A stretch of DNA of 34,608 nucleotides, taken from NCBI GenBank assembly GCA_002364555.1, contig DEYM01000048.1:1-34608 (forward strand), given 5' to 3'. Shown here one piece after another: positions 22,975 to 31,686 of this stretch (positions are counted from its first letter, which is position 1; the number at the start of each line of letters is the position of its first letter). This stretch comes from Phycisphaerales bacterium UBA3158. Lineage in GTDB: Bacteria; Planctomycetota; Phycisphaerae; Phycisphaerales; SM1A02. The notes below the pieces were generated by a model. The model worked only from the letters and a program-made list of their open reading frames with translations, had not been told where the DNA came from and made no database searches. The translations under genes were made by a program, and so were the position numbers.

Positions 22975-23460
22975 CTACCTGCGTCTCCAGCATTCGAAGG
23001 TCATCGCATACGCGTGTCGATCATCACTTGGATGCTCGACACTGGATACGAGTTCCCATTGACTCTCTTCAATCAATGGAAATTCAGCATCTCCGTCGAT
23101 CACGGTGTGGATTCTCGTGAGCAGGATCCGATTCGATAGCGGAAGAAACAGTCGATAGATCTCGCCACCACCGATGATGAAACAGTGTTCAGCATCCCCA
23201 CAGGCCTCGATGGCCTGTTCGGGCGTGCGAACCACCACGGCCCCCTCGGGATCGAGATCCGGTTGTCTGCTCAGAACGATGTTGAGCCGTTGATCAAGAG
23301 GCTTTCGAAGCGTGTCCCAGGTGCGTCTACCCATGATGACGGGATGCCCAAGCGTGCTCTTGCGAAAAAACGCCATGTCATCGGGTAGTCGCCAGGGCAG
23401 ATCACCATCCTGACCAATGACATGGTTCTTTGAAGCGGCCGCAATGAGGCTGATCATCAT
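22975..23460 (-). CDS. folA: Dihydrofolate reductase
   Basis: 161 residues from ATG 23460 (a second ATG follows at 23457). Motifs are ISLIAAASKNHVIGQDGDLP, the WRLPDDMAFF segment with the catalytic acid D28 (D27 if the second ATG is used, as in E. coli), PVIMGRRTWDTL, NIVLSRQPD, CFIIGGGEIYRLFLPLSNRI and a C-terminal MTFECWRRR. It reduces dihydrofolate with NADPH. It starts 13 bases after the thyA stop, and the pairing makes sense because thymidylate synthase produces dihydrofolate. No ribosome binding site is visible, so translation may depend on coupling to thyA. Confidence 0.95.
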   Translation of the reverse strand: MMISLIAAASKNHVIGQDGDLPWRLPDDMAFFRKSTLGHPVIMGRRTWDTLRKPLDQRLNIVLSRQPDLDPEGAVVVRTPEQAIEACGDAEHCFIIGGGEIYRLFLPLSNRILLTRIHTVIDGDAEFPLIEESQWELVSSVEHPSDDRHAYAMTFECWRRR

Positions 23461-23473
23461 GGTCTGCACACGC

Positions 23474-24268
23474 TCACACGGCAACCGGAGCGCTGAGCTT
23501 TGGATGCGGTTCGTATCCGGTGAGCGTGAAGTCGTCCAGCGTGAAGTCGAAAACGGTCTTGATGTCCGAATTCAGGGCCAGCTCCGGCTTCGAGCGGGGG
23601 GTTCGGGCCAGTTGGGTATCGACTTGTTCGAGATGATTGCTGTAGATGTGAGCGTCACCGATGACATGGATGAAGTCGCCGTAGCCAAGCCCGGTGCATT
23701 GGGCGATCATCATCGTCAACAGCGCGTAGGAGGCGATGTTGAAGGGGACGCCAAGAAACAGATCGGCACTCCGCTGGTAGAGCTGACACGAGAGCTTCCC
23801 ATCGCATACGTAGAACTGGAAAAGCACATGGCATGGGGGCAGCGCCATCTGCTCGATCTCCCCGACGTTCCAGGCATTGACGATCAGCCGACGTGATTGG
23901 GGGTTCGTTCCTATTCGGTCGACAACCTGTGAAATCTGATCGATCGTCTGGCCGTTGGCTGTTCCCCACGAACGCCATTGATGACCGTAGACGGGACCGA
24001 GGTTTCCATTTTCATCCGCCCACTCGTTCCAGATGGAGATGCCGTTGTCATTGAGCCATTTGATGTTGGTGTCGCCGCGGAGGAACCAGAGAAGTTCTCC
24101 GATGACGGACTTCAGGTGAACCTTCTTCGTGGTCACCAGGGGGAAGCCATCCGACAGATCGAATCGCATGGACTGGCCGAAGCAGCTGATCGTGCCCGTG
24201 CCGGTTCGATCCTCGCGGGGGCTTCCGTTGCTTCGCACATGTCTCAGTAGATCAAGGTAGGTCTGCAT
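23474..24268 (-). CDS. thyA: Thymidylate synthase
   Basis: 264 residues, exactly the length of the E. coli enzyme, and with the catalytic cysteine at the same position, C146 in ALPPCHVLFQFYV. Other hallmarks are REDRTGTGTISCFGQSMRFD, GELLWFLRGDTNIKWL, LGPVYGHQWRSWG, SRRLIVNAWNV, YQRSADLFLGVPFNIASYAL and GDAHIYSNHLEQ. It methylates dUMP using methylenetetrahydrofolate and releases dihydrofolate, which the next gene, folA, recycles. It starts 11 nt after the ABC ATPase gene ends, so the three may share a transcript. Confidence 0.98.
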   Translation of the reverse strand: MQTYLDLLRHVRSNGSPREDRTGTGTISCFGQSMRFDLSDGFPLVTTKKVHLKSVIGELLWFLRGDTNIKWLNDNGISIWNEWADENGNLGPVYGHQWRSWGTANGQTIDQISQVVDRIGTNPQSRRLIVNAWNVGEIEQMALPPCHVLFQFYVCDGKLSCQLYQRSADLFLGVPFNIASYALLTMMIAQCTGLGYGDFIHVIGDAHIYSNHLEQVDTQLARTPRSKPELALNSDIKTVFDFTLDDFTLTGYEPHPKLSAPVAV

Positions 24269-24279
24269 CGGGTCCCATC

Positions 24280-25089
24280 CTAGCTCGCTGAAGCCGTCGT
24301 GTGAGGAGGAATCGCCGCTTGCATGAGTTGTCTCGTGATCTCATGCTCCGGTTCGTCGAGAACCCTGTCAACGGGCCCGGTTTCAACGATCCGGCCAGCC
24401 TCCATCACGGCCACCTCATCGCACATCTGTCTCACGACTCCCATGTCGTGGGTCACGAAGAGGATTCCGACTGGTCGACGGCGTCGAATCTCCCTGAGCA
24501 GTTCGAGAATTCTGGCCTGAACCGAGACATCCAGAGCCGATGTGGGTTCGTCGAAGACCAGGAGATCGGGCTCTGTGACGATGGCTCTTGCGATGGCGAT
24601 GCGCTGACGCTGACCACCTGAAAACTGATGTGGATAGCGATCACAGGCATCGGCGCGGATGTCGACGGACTCGAGGCATTCGATGGCACGTTCTCGAAGC
24701 TGCGAACCTCGAGCCATGCCATGGACCTTCAGTGGTTCCGCAACGAGGTCGACGGCTCTCATCCTCGAGTCAAGCGAGCCACCGGGATCCTGGAACACCA
24801 TCTGGAATCGCCGACGAAAGCGCCGCCGTGCCGACTGCTTCATGGCATGGGGCATCTGTCCGAGTATGCGGATACGACCGCTTGCCAGCGGAATCAGATG
24901 CATGACGGCTCTGGACAGGCTGGTCTTGCCACAGCCTGAACTGCCAACCAGGCCAAGTACCCGATCGCGGGGGAGTGAAAGACTCACGCCATCGACGGCC
25001 GGTCTGCCGGAGCCCGGATAGACGACACTGGCCTGCTCGACATCGAGCACGTTTCCGTCGAAATCATCATGTACCGGCGTGTCAATCAT
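24280..25089 (-). CDS. ABC transporter ATPase, peptide/nickel (OppF/DppF) type, without partners
   Basis: 269 residues from ATG 25089; an in-frame ATG at 25134 is possible and neither has a clear ribosome binding site. Walker A is GSSGCGKTSL, the Q-loop FQMVFQDPGGSLDSRM, the signature FSGGQRQRIAI, Walker B LLVFDEPTSALD, and the H-loop FVTHDMGVV. The AVDLVAEPLKVHG segment is typical of the OppF/DppF group. It ends soon after the ATPase core and lacks the C-terminal extension these proteins usually carry. No permease, binding protein or OppD partner is adjacent, so it must pair with components elsewhere or have another job. Confidence 0.88.
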   Translation of the reverse strand: MIDTPVHDDFDGNVLDVEQASVVYPGSGRPAVDGVSLSLPRDRVLGLVGSSGCGKTSLSRAVMHLIPLASGRIRILGQMPHAMKQSARRRFRRRFQMVFQDPGGSLDSRMRAVDLVAEPLKVHGMARGSQLRERAIECLESVDIRADACDRYPHQFSGGQRQRIAIARAIVTEPDLLVFDEPTSALDVSVQARILELLREIRRRRPVGILFVTHDMGVVRQMCDEVAVMEAGRIVETGPVDRVLDEPEHEITRQLMQAAIPPHTTASAS

Positions 25090-25172
25090 GGTCTGGAGGA
25101 CCACGCTACATGGAAAGCGGGAGTTTCGCTGCATTCGGGGTACATACCCCCCTGGATCAGCGTGACCACCTT

Positions 25173-26696
25173 CTACCAGGTCTGTGCATCCAGCTCGACG
25201 AGTGGAATGCTCACCTTCTGGTAATTGGGCTTTTGTTCTTCGGGATCCGGTCGCCAGAAGGAGAGCTCGACGATGGAACTTGGAAGCATCGAGGAGATCA
25301 CCGAACGCAGTTGATCAACGGTCTTCACATCGCGTCCATTGACCTTGTGGATGATATCTCCGGGTGTCAGTCCACTTGTCCGGGCTGGAGTTCCCCTCAT
25401 GGTCTTCACGATCTGGACACCAGAGCCTTCGAACCCGATGTCCCGGAAGTACTCCGACATGCTGGTGGACCGATCCACCTCGAGCAGGACGATCTGGGCA
25501 TCACGCGAGGTATCGGGCTCCTGGCAGGTCACCATGATCTGCTTGATCTGATCCTGATCGGGATAGGCGCGCCAGAGTGTCAGTTCGGCCATGTCGTCCT
25601 GATCGTTGGCAAGGGCCATGACGAAATCGTCTTCATCGAGAATCCGCTGTTTGTCGTAATGGGTGATGTAATCACCTCTGGACAGACCGGCGACCGACCA
25701 TTTTCCAGAGCGTCCCAGTCCCGATACCAGCACACCGCCGCTTCCGGGATTCAGGCCCAGCTGTGCGATCCAGTTGTAGAGGGGTGTTTCCTGATCTATG
25801 ACACGGATTCCAAGGTAGCCCTTGCGTACGACACCTCCATCGATGAGCTGCGTCGCGACCGATTCGATCATGTCCAGCGGAATCGCCAGTCCGATTCCGG
25901 AGAATCGACCCTCGGACTCCACGTCCGTCGTGGCGATGGCGGTATTCATTCCGACGACTTCACCACGATGGTTGGTGAGTGGGCCACCGGAGTTGCCTGG
26001 ATTGATGGCCGCATCGACCTGGATGAAGTTCTCGTAGCCTATGGAGCTTGGATTACGGAAGAGTCCGACGGATCTGCCCAGTCCGGAAACGATTCCCTGC
26101 GACATCGAGAATCTGAAATCAAGAGGAGAGCCAAAGGCGAAGACAAGTGATCCCTGCTGGATCTCGTCATGCGAGGCGGCGCGTTTGGCCGGTACCACTC
26201 GTTCATCCGAGATGCGTATGACGGCGATGTCGGTGCTTGGATCCCGACCCACGAGCGTGGCTTCTCGAACAGTGCCATCATGCAGCTGGACCTCGACCCG
26301 GTTGGCCCCCTCGACGACATGCCAGTTGGTCAACACGTGTCCCTGGTCATCCCAGATCCAACCACTGCCGGTGGAGATTCCCTGGAAGGGATTCTGTGGA
26401 TCCACTTCCTCCTGTGCGCTGATGTGCACGACTGATGGACGAACCAGGGTGGCGACATCCCTTGAAGCCCGATTCAACTGTTCCAGGAAGGTCGTCGATT
26501 GGGTTGGGATGCTGGGCTGGTTCAGTCTGAAGTTCGCTTCCTGGACCTGCCGGACGGTTCTCTGGTGTGAGATGGCATCGACGGATCGTGGCGTGGCCCA
26601 GAGGAGTAGAACAGCAGCGATGATGACCAGCACACCTGGGATGAAGGTCGCCAGATAGGTCACAGGAGAGATCCTGGGGGGTCTTGATTCGCTCAT
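25173..26696 (-). CDS. DegP/HtrA-like S1C serine protease with two PDZ domains
   Basis: 507 residues from ATG 26696, with CGGAGGA five bases before it; an upstream in-frame start lacks this. One N-terminal membrane anchor (about 12-35, LATFIPGVLVIIAAVLLLW) should place the protease in the periplasm. The catalytic triad is H126 (TNWHVVEG), D156 (TDIAVIRI) and S236 (NPGNSGGP). A first, divergent PDZ follows (GYLGIRVIDQETPLYNWIAQ region) and a second, typical one near the C-terminus (IVKTMRGTPARTSGLTPGDI). Such proteins degrade or refold damaged envelope proteins. The anchor makes it closer to DegS or MucD-type variants than to soluble DegP. Confidence 0.92.
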   Translation of the reverse strand: MSESRPPRISPVTYLATFIPGVLVIIAAVLLLWATPRSVDAISHQRTVRQVQEANFRLNQPSIPTQSTTFLEQLNRASRDVATLVRPSVVHISAQEEVDPQNPFQGISTGSGWIWDDQGHVLTNWHVVEGANRVEVQLHDGTVREATLVGRDPSTDIAVIRISDERVVPAKRAASHDEIQQGSLVFAFGSPLDFRFSMSQGIVSGLGRSVGLFRNPSSIGYENFIQVDAAINPGNSGGPLTNHRGEVVGMNTAIATTDVESEGRFSGIGLAIPLDMIESVATQLIDGGVVRKGYLGIRVIDQETPLYNWIAQLGLNPGSGGVLVSGLGRSGKWSVAGLSRGDYITHYDKQRILDEDDFVMALANDQDDMAELTLWRAYPDQDQIKQIMVTCQEPDTSRDAQIVLLEVDRSTSMSEYFRDIGFEGSGVQIVKTMRGTPARTSGLTPGDIIHKVNGRDVKTVDQLRSVISSMLPSSIVELSFWRPDPEEQKPNYQKVSIPLVELDAQTW

Positions 26697-26846
26697 GATG
26701 TCCTCCGGAGAAATAAGGGAACTATTCAATACTTCGGCTGAAATCGGCCAAAGGCAAGCAAATCTCGATTCTTCATCGATATACGGTGCTCATGTTGACC
26801 TTTGAAGGCCATATGGAGCCTACTGGATCCTATACTGACCCGGTTC
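26697..26846. promoter_or_regulatory. panB: 150-bp divergent control region between the DegP-like gene and panB
   Basis: On the plus strand TATACT (26831-26836) lies 10 nt before the panB ATG at 26847, a -10-like element that would give a leader of only three or four bases. There is no Shine-Dalgarno sequence. A TTGACC at 26795-26800 is too far upstream to be its -35. For the protease, which has a ribosome binding site, I see no clear promoter. Confidence 0.35.
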
Positions 26847-27749
26847 ATGACGGCAGAATCAGGCCATCCAGATCATCTCTCCAGGGAACTCACCCGACCG
26901 GTGACACTGCGCTCGCTCCGGAAGATGATGAAGGCGGAGCAGCCGTTTGCCGCCCTGACCTGCTACGACGCCACTTCGGCACGCCTTCTTCAGGCGGCCG
27001 GTGTTCCGATCCTGCTTGTGGGAGATACGGCGGCAGAAATGATTCTGGGGCTACCCGGAACCATTCACGCGCCACTTGATCTGATGATTCAGCTCACGGC
27101 GGCCGTCAAGCGAGGTGCCCCGAACTGTCTGGTCATGGCCGACATGCCTTTTCTTTCCTATCAGGTGGATGAAGCGGAGGCCGTCCGGAATGCAGGCCGC
27201 TTCCTGGTGGAAGGTCAGGCCGACTGTGTGAAGCTGGAAGTCGATGGGACCTTCACCGGACTGGTCTCCCAGTTGAACAGAGCGGGTATTCCTGTGATTG
27301 CCCACATCGGTTCAAGGCCACAACAGGTCAAGCACGATGGTGGTTACCGATCAGCGGGCAGAACCCGCGCAGATGCCAGTCGCCTCGTCGAGGAGGCTCG
27401 TCGACTCGAGGAAGCCGGCGCCACCATGCTTCTGATCGAAGCGGTGCCTTGCGAGGTTTCAGAGGAAATCGTTTCCAAGACTTCCATCCCGGTCATCGGA
27501 TGCGGGGCGGGTCCCGCTTGTCATGGCCAGGTCGTCGTGACTCAGGATCTGGCCGGAATGACGCCATGGCAACCAGCCTTTGCTCGACCGATGGCCCAGA
27601 TCGGAGCGGCCATCACCAAACTCGGCCAGGACTGGGTCGACCGGGTCTCCACCGGAAATCTTGGCGAGCACCCGTATTCAATGGCCGCTGAAACGTGCAA
27701 GGACGCCAGCCCCGAGCGTGATGTGACGGTGGAATCCACCAAGTCCTGA
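26847..27749 (+). CDS. panB: 3-methyl-2-oxobutanoate hydroxymethyltransferase
   Basis: 300 residues from ATG 26847; an upstream ATG at 26802 would add 15 residues and is not needed. The TIM-barrel hallmarks are FAALTCYDATSARLLQAAGV, LLVGDTAAEMILG, LVMADMPFLSYQ, VKLEVDG, PVIAHIGSRPQQVKHDGGYR, LLIEAVPCEVSEEIV and IGCGAGPACHGQVVVTQDLAG. It transfers a hydroxymethyl group to 2-oxoisovalerate, the first committed step to pantothenate. Its substrate, the valine oxoacid, is also a substrate of the branched-chain operon in this window. The C-terminus runs about 25 residues beyond the usual end. No panC is nearby. Confidence 0.96.
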   Translation: MTAESGHPDHLSRELTRPVTLRSLRKMMKAEQPFAALTCYDATSARLLQAAGVPILLVGDTAAEMILGLPGTIHAPLDLMIQLTAAVKRGAPNCLVMADMPFLSYQVDEAEAVRNAGRFLVEGQADCVKLEVDGTFTGLVSQLNRAGIPVIAHIGSRPQQVKHDGGYRSAGRTRADASRLVEEARRLEEAGATMLLIEAVPCEVSEEIVSKTSIPVIGCGAGPACHGQVVVTQDLAGMTPWQPAFARPMAQIGAAITKLGQDWVDRVSTGNLGEHPYSMAAETCKDASPERDVTVESTKS

Positions 27750-27809
27750 GATCGCGATGGAACTCATCCACTTGCCTCGACCAGACCACAGGCACCCACC
27801 TGCTGGCTG

Positions 27810-27815
27810 TAAACT
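27810..27815 (+). promoter_or_regulatory. -10-like TAAACT, 6 nt before the glnN start codon
   Basis: TAAACT-N6-ATG with no Shine-Dalgarno sequence, the spacing expected for a leaderless transcript. No -35 is obvious. Confidence 0.4.
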
Positions 27816-27821
27816 CTGTCC

Positions 27822-30038
27822 ATGAGCCTCACCAACAATCGTCCGATATCAATACTAGAAACACGCGGCAGCCTGGATGCCCGTCCCTCGTTCAAAGCGG
27901 AGTCTGCCATGGAGAACGTACGAGATGTCGAAAGACTGTTTGGTGACGACTACGGCATCCTGACCTTCACGGGCGAGAACATCAGGCGAAGACTCTCACC
28001 GGCCGCCTTGCGACGGTTCGACCAGACGGCCCAGTACAACGAACCGCTTGATGAAGCCATTGCGGATGAAGTGGCTTCCGCCATGAAGGATTGGGCGACC
28101 GAGAACGGTTGCACCCACTATTGCCATTGGTTCCAGCCTCTGACGGGAGCCACCGCCGAGAAGCATGATTCGTTTCTCAACATGGATGGGGAAGGTGGCG
28201 TCATCGCCGAATTCTCGGGCGAGATGCTCATCCGAAGCGAGCCCGATGCCAGCTCCTTCCCGACCGGAAGCATTCGAGACACCTGGGAGGCCCGTGGATA
28301 CACCGCCTGGGATCCGACCAGTCCGGCGTTCATCTCCATCAACGGAACCGAACGAACACTCTGCATTCCCACGGCATTCGTTTCATGGACCGGCGAATCA
28401 CTGGATCAGAAGACTCCACTGCTCAGATCGATCGACGCACTGAGCAAGCAGGCGATGCGAATCCTGCGGGTCTTCGGTACCAACAAGGGTGTGCATCATG
28501 TCCAGACGACACTCGGCTGCGAGCAGGAATACTTCCTCCTCGACGAAGAAGAGTTCCAGATGCGACCCGATCTGAGAATGTGCGGACGAACGCTCATAGG
28601 CGCCGATGCACCCAAGGGACATCAACTGGACGACCATTACTTTGGCTCCATTCCCGCCAAGGTCCAGGCCTACATGGCCGATGTGGAAGCCAGGCTGTAC
28701 GCCCTTGGCATTCCAGCCAAGACGCGTCATAACGAGGTCGCACCCCATCAGTTCGAACTGGCGCCTCTCTTCGAGGGAACCAATCTGGCCTGTGATCATC
28801 AGATGCAGACCATGAGTGTCCTCCGTGGAACGGCTCGGGATCACGGAATGGTCTGTCTGCTCCACGAGAAGCCGTTTGCCGGTGTCAACGGCAGTGGCAA
28901 GCACAACAACTGGTCGCTCGTGACGGACACCGGACACAATCTTCTGAATCCAAACGACAGTGGGGCGGGGAATCTCCAGTTCCTCACCTTCGTATGTGCG
29001 GTCGTTCGCGGACTCGATCGTCATGCCGATCTGCTGCGTGCGACGGTTGCCAGTGCCGGCAACGATCATCGACTCGGGGCCAACGAGGCTCCACCAGCCA
29101 TTCTCAGCATCTACATGGGTGCCGAGCTGGAACATGTTCTGGCGCATCTGGAAGCCGGCGAGACCTCCGAATTCGAGCACAGCACGACGCTCGATCTCGG
29201 CACAACCGCCATGCCGAAGCTCGAACGACATCCCGGCGATCGCAACAGGACGAGTCCATTTGCCTTCATAGGAAACAGATTCGAATTCCGAGCGGTCGGA
29301 TCGACTGCGGTTCCCGCATGGCCCAATGCGGTCCTGAACACCATCGTCACTGAATCACTCGATCACATCGCCACTCGACTGGAAGCCGACATCACTGATG
29401 GAATGGCTGCCGAGGATCGATCCGCGGCGATTCTCGATGTTCTTCGAGACGTCTACAAGGAGCACAAGCGTGTCGTCTTCAATGGCGACAACTACTCCGA
29501 TGCCTGGCATGCGGAAGCGGAGAAACGCGGTCTGCCCAATCTGCGAGGCTGTGCGGATGCGCTACCCGCGTTGGGATCCGACAAGGCCCGCAAGCTCTTC
29601 AGCGACTATGGAGTGCTCGGAGAATCCGAACTCGACGCTCGTCTGATGGTCCTGTTCGAGACCTATGTCAACGTCATGGAGATCGAGGCACGCACCCTCA
29701 TCCGCATGATCCAGACGATGGTCATTCCGGCGGCGATCCGACACCAGTCCGAACTGGCGGGAGCGATCGCCACGACGGATGCCGCGGGTGTGAATCCAGA
29801 GGCGGTACGCGGACGTCTTACCGACCTGATGAACTACATCACGAGCCTGGAAGTGGCGTGTCATGAACTCGAGAATCGACTCGGGAATCTCGGGGGCGAG
29901 GCGGAGAATCAGACCAGAATGATTCAGGACACCCTGGTTCCAGCGATGGAGAAGGTTCGGTCCTACTCGGACAAGATCGAGGGCATCGTTCCCGATGATC
30001 TATGGCCGCTGCCAACGTATCTGGATCTGCTCTTCTAG
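27822..30038 (+). CDS. glnN: Glutamine synthetase type III
   Basis: 738 residues, the size of GSIII and much longer than GSI (about 470). Hallmarks are HYCHWFQPLTGATAEKHDSF, FPTGSIRDTWEARGYTAWDP, LGCEQEYFLLDEEEF, KTRHNEVAPHQFELAPLFE, the glutamate-binding GVNGSGKHNNWSL and NRTSPFAFIGNRFEFRAVGS. It makes glutamine from glutamate, ammonia and ATP in the cytoplasm. GSIII is known from Bacteroides, cyanobacteria and some other phyla. The gene is single, 72 bases after panB, without a PII or amt gene next to it. Lack of a ribosome binding site and a -10-like hexamer close to the ATG suggest a leaderless mRNA. Confidence 0.96.
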   Translation: MSLTNNRPISILETRGSLDARPSFKAESAMENVRDVERLFGDDYGILTFTGENIRRRLSPAALRRFDQTAQYNEPLDEAIADEVASAMKDWATENGCTHYCHWFQPLTGATAEKHDSFLNMDGEGGVIAEFSGEMLIRSEPDASSFPTGSIRDTWEARGYTAWDPTSPAFISINGTERTLCIPTAFVSWTGESLDQKTPLLRSIDALSKQAMRILRVFGTNKGVHHVQTTLGCEQEYFLLDEEEFQMRPDLRMCGRTLIGADAPKGHQLDDHYFGSIPAKVQAYMADVEARLYALGIPAKTRHNEVAPHQFELAPLFEGTNLACDHQMQTMSVLRGTARDHGMVCLLHEKPFAGVNGSGKHNNWSLVTDTGHNLLNPNDSGAGNLQFLTFVCAVVRGLDRHADLLRATVASAGNDHRLGANEAPPAILSIYMGAELEHVLAHLEAGETSEFEHSTTLDLGTTAMPKLERHPGDRNRTSPFAFIGNRFEFRAVGSTAVPAWPNAVLNTIVTESLDHIATRLEADITDGMAAEDRSAAILDVLRDVYKEHKRVVFNGDNYSDAWHAEAEKRGLPNLRGCADALPALGSDKARKLFSDYGVLGESELDARLMVLFETYVNVMEIEARTLIRMIQTMVIPAAIRHQSELAGAIATTDAAGVNPEAVRGRLTDLMNYITSLEVACHELENRLGNLGGEAENQTRMIQDTLVPAMEKVRSYSDKIEGIVPDDLWPLPTYLDLLF

Positions 30039-30055
30039 ATCGAGTCGAATCGTCT

Positions 30056-30799
30056 TCAGGACTTGCCCTGCCTGGCAACCGCCTCGGCAGCGGCGGAGAT
30101 GGCGTCCTGATCACCCAGATACCGTCGTCCGGTGGCCTCCATCGAGTCATTGAACTCGTAGAGCATCGGAACACCCGTTGGAATGTTGAGTGAGACGATC
30201 TCCTCGTCGCTGATACCGTCGAGATGCTTGACGAGTGCTCGAAGCGAGTTGCCATGGGCGGCGACGATGAGTCGTCTGCCCTGAGCCACCAGAGGCTTGA
30301 TGGAATCGGTCCAGTAGGGGATCACTCGATCGACCGTGTTCTTCAGACACTCCCCAAGCGGAAGCTGCTCGGGGGCCACATCCGAATAGCGGGGATCGTT
30401 GGTAGGCGATGTGGGATGGCCGACCTCCAGCTGTGGTGGAGGTGTGTCGTAGGATCGTCGCCAGATATGGACTTGTTCGTCACCATGCTTGGCGGCGGTC
30501 TCGGATTTGTTGAGTCCCTGTAGGGCACCATAGTGTCGTTCGTTCAGCTGCCACGCCTTCGTGGTCGGAATCCAGCAGAGATCCATCCGATGCTGGATGA
30601 ACCACAGTGTTCGAATGGCTCGTTTGAGCCTGCTGGTGAACGCCATGTCGAACGTGAAGCCTTCCTTCCGGAGGAGCTCACCCGCAGCGGCCGCCTCGAC
30701 TTCACCGTTGGCTGACAGATCCTGATCGACCCAGCCGGTGAACCGGTTTTCAAGATTCCATTGACTCTGTCCGTGGCGAATGAGTACGAGCTGTGGCAT
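30056..30799 (-). CDS. gpmA: 2,3-bisphosphoglycerate-dependent phosphoglycerate mutase
   Basis: 247 residues from ATG 30799, with GGGAG seven bases before it. The phosphohistidine motif is LVLIRHGQSQWN (H9), followed by FTGWVDQDLSANG, TSRLKRAIRTLW, NERHYGALQGLNKSETA, GECLKNTVDRVIPYW and the second catalytic histidine in IVAAHGNSLRALVKHL. Length and motifs match GpmA (250 residues in E. coli). It interconverts 3- and 2-phosphoglycerate in glycolysis and gluconeogenesis. It starts 40 nt after xth and may share its transcript. It ends 17 bases from glnN, which converges on it. Confidence 0.97.
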   Translation of the reverse strand: MPQLVLIRHGQSQWNLENRFTGWVDQDLSANGEVEAAAAGELLRKEGFTFDMAFTSRLKRAIRTLWFIQHRMDLCWIPTTKAWQLNERHYGALQGLNKSETAAKHGDEQVHIWRRSYDTPPPQLEVGHPTSPTNDPRYSDVAPEQLPLGECLKNTVDRVIPYWTDSIKPLVAQGRRLIVAAHGNSLRALVKHLDGISDEEIVSLNIPTGVPMLYEFNDSMEATGRRYLGDQDAISAAAEAVARQGKS

Positions 30800-30839
30800 G
30801 GATCCGCTCCCGTTCCACTGACGTGTGGATGCAGGCATC

Positions 30840-31628
30840 CTAACAGGCGTTGCTGTCCGCCAGATCGATAATCACAGGTGCATGATCCGAGATGGCCAGT
30901 CCGGCTTCTCGATGCACATGCACCTTCTTCATTCGTCTCGTGGCACTGGCATTTCCAAGGAGATAGTCGATCCGCCAACCGCGATCCAGTTTTCTGGCCT
31001 GACCACGATTCGACCACCATGTGTAGGGACCCTCGACGTCTCCGAAGTGGTCCCGGACAAGATCACGAGCGCCCCGTCCGACGAGTTCATCCATCCACTC
31101 GCGTTCCTCGGGAAGAAATCCGGACGTCGATCGGTTGCTCTTCCAGTGGAAGATGTCCCGTTCGGATCGAGCGATGTTGAAATCGCCGCCAAGCAGAACC
31201 GATCGTCTGCGTCGCATCAGGGATCCGGCGTGGGGCGCGAAGTCCTTCATCCATTTCTGCTTGCGGCGATGGGCGTCTTCGCTCGAGGAACCGGAGGGCA
31301 GGTAGATGCTCGCCACATCGAGATCGCCGATACGAGCCAGCACCATCCGGCCTTCCGGATCGGACTTGCCGGCAATCCCGACCTCGACACGATCGATCGG
31401 ACGTCTGGACCAGATGCAGGTGCCCGAGTAACCCGGGCGTTCCGCAGGATTCCACTGCACATGCCATCCATCCATCGACCGCCACTGATCCGGAAGCTGA
31501 TCCGGTCTGGCGCGTATCTCCTGAAGCATCACGACATCCGGCTTGAGCTCTTCAAGCCAGTGTTCAAGGCCTTTTCGAATGGCTGCACGCAGCCCATTGA
31601 CGTTCCAGGTGAGAATACGAGTGGTCAT
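30840..31628 (-). CDS. xth: Exodeoxyribonuclease III (AP endonuclease)
   Basis: 262 residues from ATG 31628, seven bases after GGAG. Motifs of the ExoIII family are ILTWNVNGLRAAIRKGL, VVMLQEIRA with the metal-binding Glu, GYSGTCIWSRRP, LDVASIYLPSGSS, LLGGDFNIARSERDIF, YTWWSNRGQARKLDRGWRID and the C-terminal AISDHAPVIIDL with the catalytic Asp-His pair. It cuts DNA at abasic sites in base excision repair. It is divergent from the oligopeptidase gene with 58 bp between them. Confidence 0.96.
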   Translation of the reverse strand: MTTRILTWNVNGLRAAIRKGLEHWLEELKPDVVMLQEIRARPDQLPDQWRSMDGWHVQWNPAERPGYSGTCIWSRRPIDRVEVGIAGKSDPEGRMVLARIGDLDVASIYLPSGSSSEDAHRRKQKWMKDFAPHAGSLMRRRRSVLLGGDFNIARSERDIFHWKSNRSTSGFLPEEREWMDELVGRGARDLVRDHFGDVEGPYTWWSNRGQARKLDRGWRIDYLLGNASATRRMKKVHVHREAGLAISDHAPVIIDLADSNAC

Positions 31629-31686
31629 GGCGAGCTCCAGAGGGAACGAGGCTACCATGCCAAGCCTATTCCCGAGGAGTCCAGAG

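Noticed and set aside
24277..24282. TAGGAT eight bases before thyA as a leaderless -10 element
   Set aside because: The TAG is the stop codon of the upstream ABC ATPase gene, and thyA sits in a tight gene series, so a promoter at this exact place is unlikely.
25137..25150. GGGGTA-CA-TACCCC palindrome between the protease and the ABC ATPase
   Set aside because: Short and without a T-run; it could be a weak structure but nothing supports a terminator or operator, and the adjacent start codon is itself uncertain.
24975..26150. A 391-codon plus-strand frame opposite the DegP-like protease
   Set aside because: Same reason: it is antisense to a protein with a complete catalytic triad and PDZ domains, and has no ribosome binding site or family resemblance.
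28398..29231. A 277-codon minus-strand frame inside glnN
   Set aside because: Antisense shadow of the conserved GSIII active-site region.
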